Both the position numbers and the translations under genes were made by a program. This document shows, one piece after another, positions 61,940-64,000 of a DNA stretch of 64,000 nucleotides (position 1 is the first letter of the stretch; each line of letters starts with the position of its first letter). The stretch covers positions 34,206 to 98,205 of the forward strand of contig DATJHM010000231.1 in assembly GCA_035493895.1 (NCBI GenBank). Direction: 5' to 3'. Origin of the DNA: DATJHM01 sp035493895. GTDB taxonomy: Bacteria > Chloroflexota > Ktedonobacteria > Ktedonobacterales > Ktedonobacteraceae. The notes beneath the pieces were generated by a model. That model did no database searches, was not told the origin of the DNA, and saw only the letters and a list, made by a program, of their open reading frames with translations.

Positions 61940-62170
61940 ACGCTTCATCCCCCTATAGGCATGGCTTGTCTGCTCCCATACGCACCAAACGGCTATCGGC
62001 GTTTCCCCACCGACCCTCTTGCCCTCGATAACAGGTAGGGGATGCGTTTTATACCATCCCACGCGACCACAACCGACCACCTTGCCCTTCCACGAACCCT
62101 TTCCGCCATCGATTGAGACGGGAGGTCAAACCGAACCATTCTTCGCTTGATGCGTATTCGGTGCGGCTTG
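61940..62170. repeat. Degenerate intergenic repeat
   Basis: Contains GGCTTGTCTGC (about 61965), ACAGGTAGGGG-like and TTGATGCGTATT (62147-62158) shared with other repeat copies. Fills the gap between the arg promoter and the permease terminator. Confidence 0.5.
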
Positions 62171-62180
62171 TCTACAAGGA

Positions 62181-62207
62181 AAGGACGTACCTGCTCACTA
62201 CGTCCTT
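62181..62207 (-). terminator. Hairpin after the second APC permease
   Basis: AAGGACGTA (62181-62189) pairs with TACGTCCTT (62199-62207) around a 9-base loop, just beyond the permease stop on the minus strand. The U tract is weak. Confidence 0.5.
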
Positions 62208-62230
62208 CCCCCAACTGGCGCAAAAATCGC

Positions 62231-63754
62231 CTAATTTGTCGCCTGAGCAATAATTTCTTCGTCGCTGGCCTGACCCTTCACGGTCGCCTGACCCACGAAA
62301 AAGAGTATTATACCAATAATCAAAGAGAGTACGGCAATACTCCCGATCCACAGCACCCACTGGCCATTGCTCAGCAACGGTGTCCAGGGTCCGGTAAAAA
62401 TCACATAGACCCCCACCGCACTGGCAAGCAAACCAAGCACCGCGCACAGATAGAAAACCCAGTCCGGTGCCAGACGGGCCCTGGTGAAAGATTCATGATA
62501 TTTGCCCCGAATGATAATCACATCGACAAACAGAATAATCATGGAAACACACCAGATGACCGTCACAGCCGCTTGCAGGATATCATAGATAATCGTTGAG
62601 AGATCAGTGGGCTTCATCCCCGCATTGAACGTATAAGGTGCAATGATGAACGCGATAGCCGTAAAGATAACCGAGATCACTGTTTGCACAAGCACCGCAA
62701 CCCAGGGCACCTTATTTTTGTTGACCTTGCTCATGATAGCAGGCATGCGACGATCAAGACCGGAGACAAAAAGCAAGCGGCCAAACGAATAGTTATACAC
62801 GGCTGTATTAAACAGGAAGAAGCCAATAAAAATAATATTGACGATCAAGCCTAATACATGACCGGCCCCTCCAAAACCATTCGTCACGGCCAGAGCGACA
62901 GCCGATGGACTCCCCTGTTGCGCAACCGGCACAGAGGTCATCACGCCAAACGTTCCCAGCAGATAGCCTGCAATCACCACCAGTGAACCCCAGAGCAGAT
63001 AGCGCGTGATCGAGCGCGGATGCGTGATCTCGACCCCCATATTGAGCGGGACTTCCACACCCAGCAGCCCCAGAACGACGGTCCCATAGAACGTCGCAGT
63101 CGCCCCGGAAGGCAACCATTTGTGTACAGAATAATCGACCCCCACATGGGCTGCCTGACCACTGAAGACGGAGAGCAGTCCGGCAATACCGATCAAAAGC
63201 ACGGCACCACCATAGGCGACAAAAATGATGTTGACGAAATTCTGTGTCACACGGAAACGTAGAACCGAGAGAAAGAATGCAAAGGCAATCACCAGAATGA
63301 TCATCAATCCCTGCTGCCATGGCTCGGTAAGCCAGTTGCTATTGATCTGCTGCAAGAGCGCAACCACCCCATCGCCCGTTGCAATCATCACTAAAATTCC
63401 TGGCCACCAGGAACAAAAGCCTGCGAAGAATCCCATGAATGGGCCAAATGCCTTATGCGTCCAGACGTAGATAGAACCTTCACCTGGAAACATTAAACCA
63501 AGTTGACCGGTCACAATTGCACCCGGGATCAGAAACGTAAGAAAGCCGAGAACCCAATAAATGTATCCCGATGGGCCAGCTCCACCAGCGATAACCGCTG
63601 AATTGCTGATAAAAAGCACGATGGCAACAAAAATAGCTACCATATCGAATGAGTTCAGGACCTTTGGCAGAATGCCCCCTGCAATACGCTCTGAGCGTAG
63701 CAAGTCACTATCCCCACCTATAGTGTCTGTCGTTGAAATATCGGATGCTGACAT
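62231..63754 (-). CDS. APC-superfamily amino acid permease
   Basis: 507 residues with about 12 membrane helices. Visible segments include GGAGPSGYIYWVLGFLTFLI, MFPGEGSIYVWTHKAFGP, and LGLLGVEVPLNMGVEITHP (helix 6 region, with E in place of the more common FE). This architecture fits amino-acid permeases of the glutamate/GABA or polyamine type. Start ATG 63754 is chosen with GTAGG upstream rather than ATG 63787, which lacks a site. It follows the arg operon's divergent side; leader of about 200 bases follows to the window edge. Confidence 0.87.
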   Translation of the reverse strand: MSASDISTTDTIGGDSDLLRSERIAGGILPKVLNSFDMVAIFVAIVLFISNSAVIAGGAGPSGYIYWVLGFLTFLIPGAIVTGQLGLMFPGEGSIYVWTHKAFGPFMGFFAGFCSWWPGILVMIATGDGVVALLQQINSNWLTEPWQQGLMIILVIAFAFFLSVLRFRVTQNFVNIIFVAYGGAVLLIGIAGLLSVFSGQAAHVGVDYSVHKWLPSGATATFYGTVVLGLLGVEVPLNMGVEITHPRSITRYLLWGSLVVIAGYLLGTFGVMTSVPVAQQGSPSAVALAVTNGFGGAGHVLGLIVNIIFIGFFLFNTAVYNYSFGRLLFVSGLDRRMPAIMSKVNKNKVPWVAVLVQTVISVIFTAIAFIIAPYTFNAGMKPTDLSTIIYDILQAAVTVIWCVSMIILFVDVIIIRGKYHESFTRARLAPDWVFYLCAVLGLLASAVGVYVIFTGPWTPLLSNGQWVLWIGSIAVLSLIIGIILFFVGQATVKGQASDEEIIAQATN

Positions 63755-63787
63755 GTTGCGCCTACCCACCTTTCGGATGATAGCCAT

Positions 63788-64000
63788 AAAACTCTATGCC
63801 AATACATGGGAACCGATTTCAAGAGGATTTCTCTCCATTTGCAGGCGAGAGCCCGCATAAAAAGCCGCTCCTTTCAATCCAAAAACGCAATAGTTGGACG
63901 CTCTCCGAGGGTAAAATGTATATATGCCTGCTTAGCGCGTCGCATATGCACGCTTGTTTCTATTTAACACCACAAATTTATAGAAAAACAAGTATTTTCC
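63788..64000. other. Right edge, no gene seen
   Basis: Upstream of the second APC permease on the minus strand. No reading frame with coding character. A purine-rich stretch and several GC-rich short hairpins could be part of its leader, but nothing was recognised. Confidence 0.35.

Overview
This 64 kb window looks like a chromosomal segment of a Ktedonobacteria-like member of the Chloroflexota. That is an inference from content, not from a marker gene: many Hanks-type Ser/Thr kinases, FHA proteins with Gly/Pro/Gln-rich spacers, several zinc-ribbon/membrane proteins, a ClpE-type unfoldase, a menaquinone (men) pathway, a T-box-controlled arginine operon and long intergenic regions filled with degenerate repeats. 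No rRNA, CRISPR array, complete insertion sequence or prophage was seen.

Left part (1-12 kb): the 3' end of menB, then menC and menE; a small HNH endonuclease gene; tRNA-Trp(CCA); an N-acetyltransferase; tRNA-Ser(GCU) followed by a decayed, internally duplicated HNH relative; then, on the minus strand, clpE (behind a CIRCE-like operator) followed by a metallo-beta-lactamase-fold gene. Next (11-30 kb): a histidine phosphatase, prfA, a HAD hydrolase and a membrane-anchored unknown; a NUDIX protein divergent from a remarkable pseudokinase-DinG helicase fusion; an RG-rich zinc protein with duplicated helical units; a HIT protein; a three-gene glycosyltransferase run; a 137-bp element with terminal inverted repeats; a VOC protein, an S9 peptidase and a NagD-like HAD.

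Middle (29.7-43.7 kb): a signalling block with Ser/Thr kinase-FHA, membrane FHA protein and Ser/Thr kinase-zinc ribbon, then an oppositely oriented GAF histidine kinase/receiver pair, a zinc-ribbon membrane protein, a DapA-family aldolase, a DUF5666-like lipoprotein, a flippase and a J-domain zinc-ribbon membrane protein. Right part (43.7-64 kb): carbon/nitrogen metabolism with gltB, another Ser/Thr kinase, an APC permease behind a long structured leader, ppc, a MaoC dehydratase, a glutamine-synthetase-family gene, a compact argG-argH-argG operon whose leader is an arginine-specific (CGC) T-box, and a second APC permease.

Several promoters and terminators can be read directly: tRNA-Ser, tRNA-Trp, gltB, the arg operon, the kinase at 29785 and the helicase fusion all have recognisable -35/-10 pairs. 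Main points for follow-up are the pseudokinase-helicase fusion, the two divergent argG copies in one T-box operon, the kinase/FHA block, the CIRCE-like site at clpE, the HNH copies beside tRNAs and a dispersed composite intergenic repeat family.
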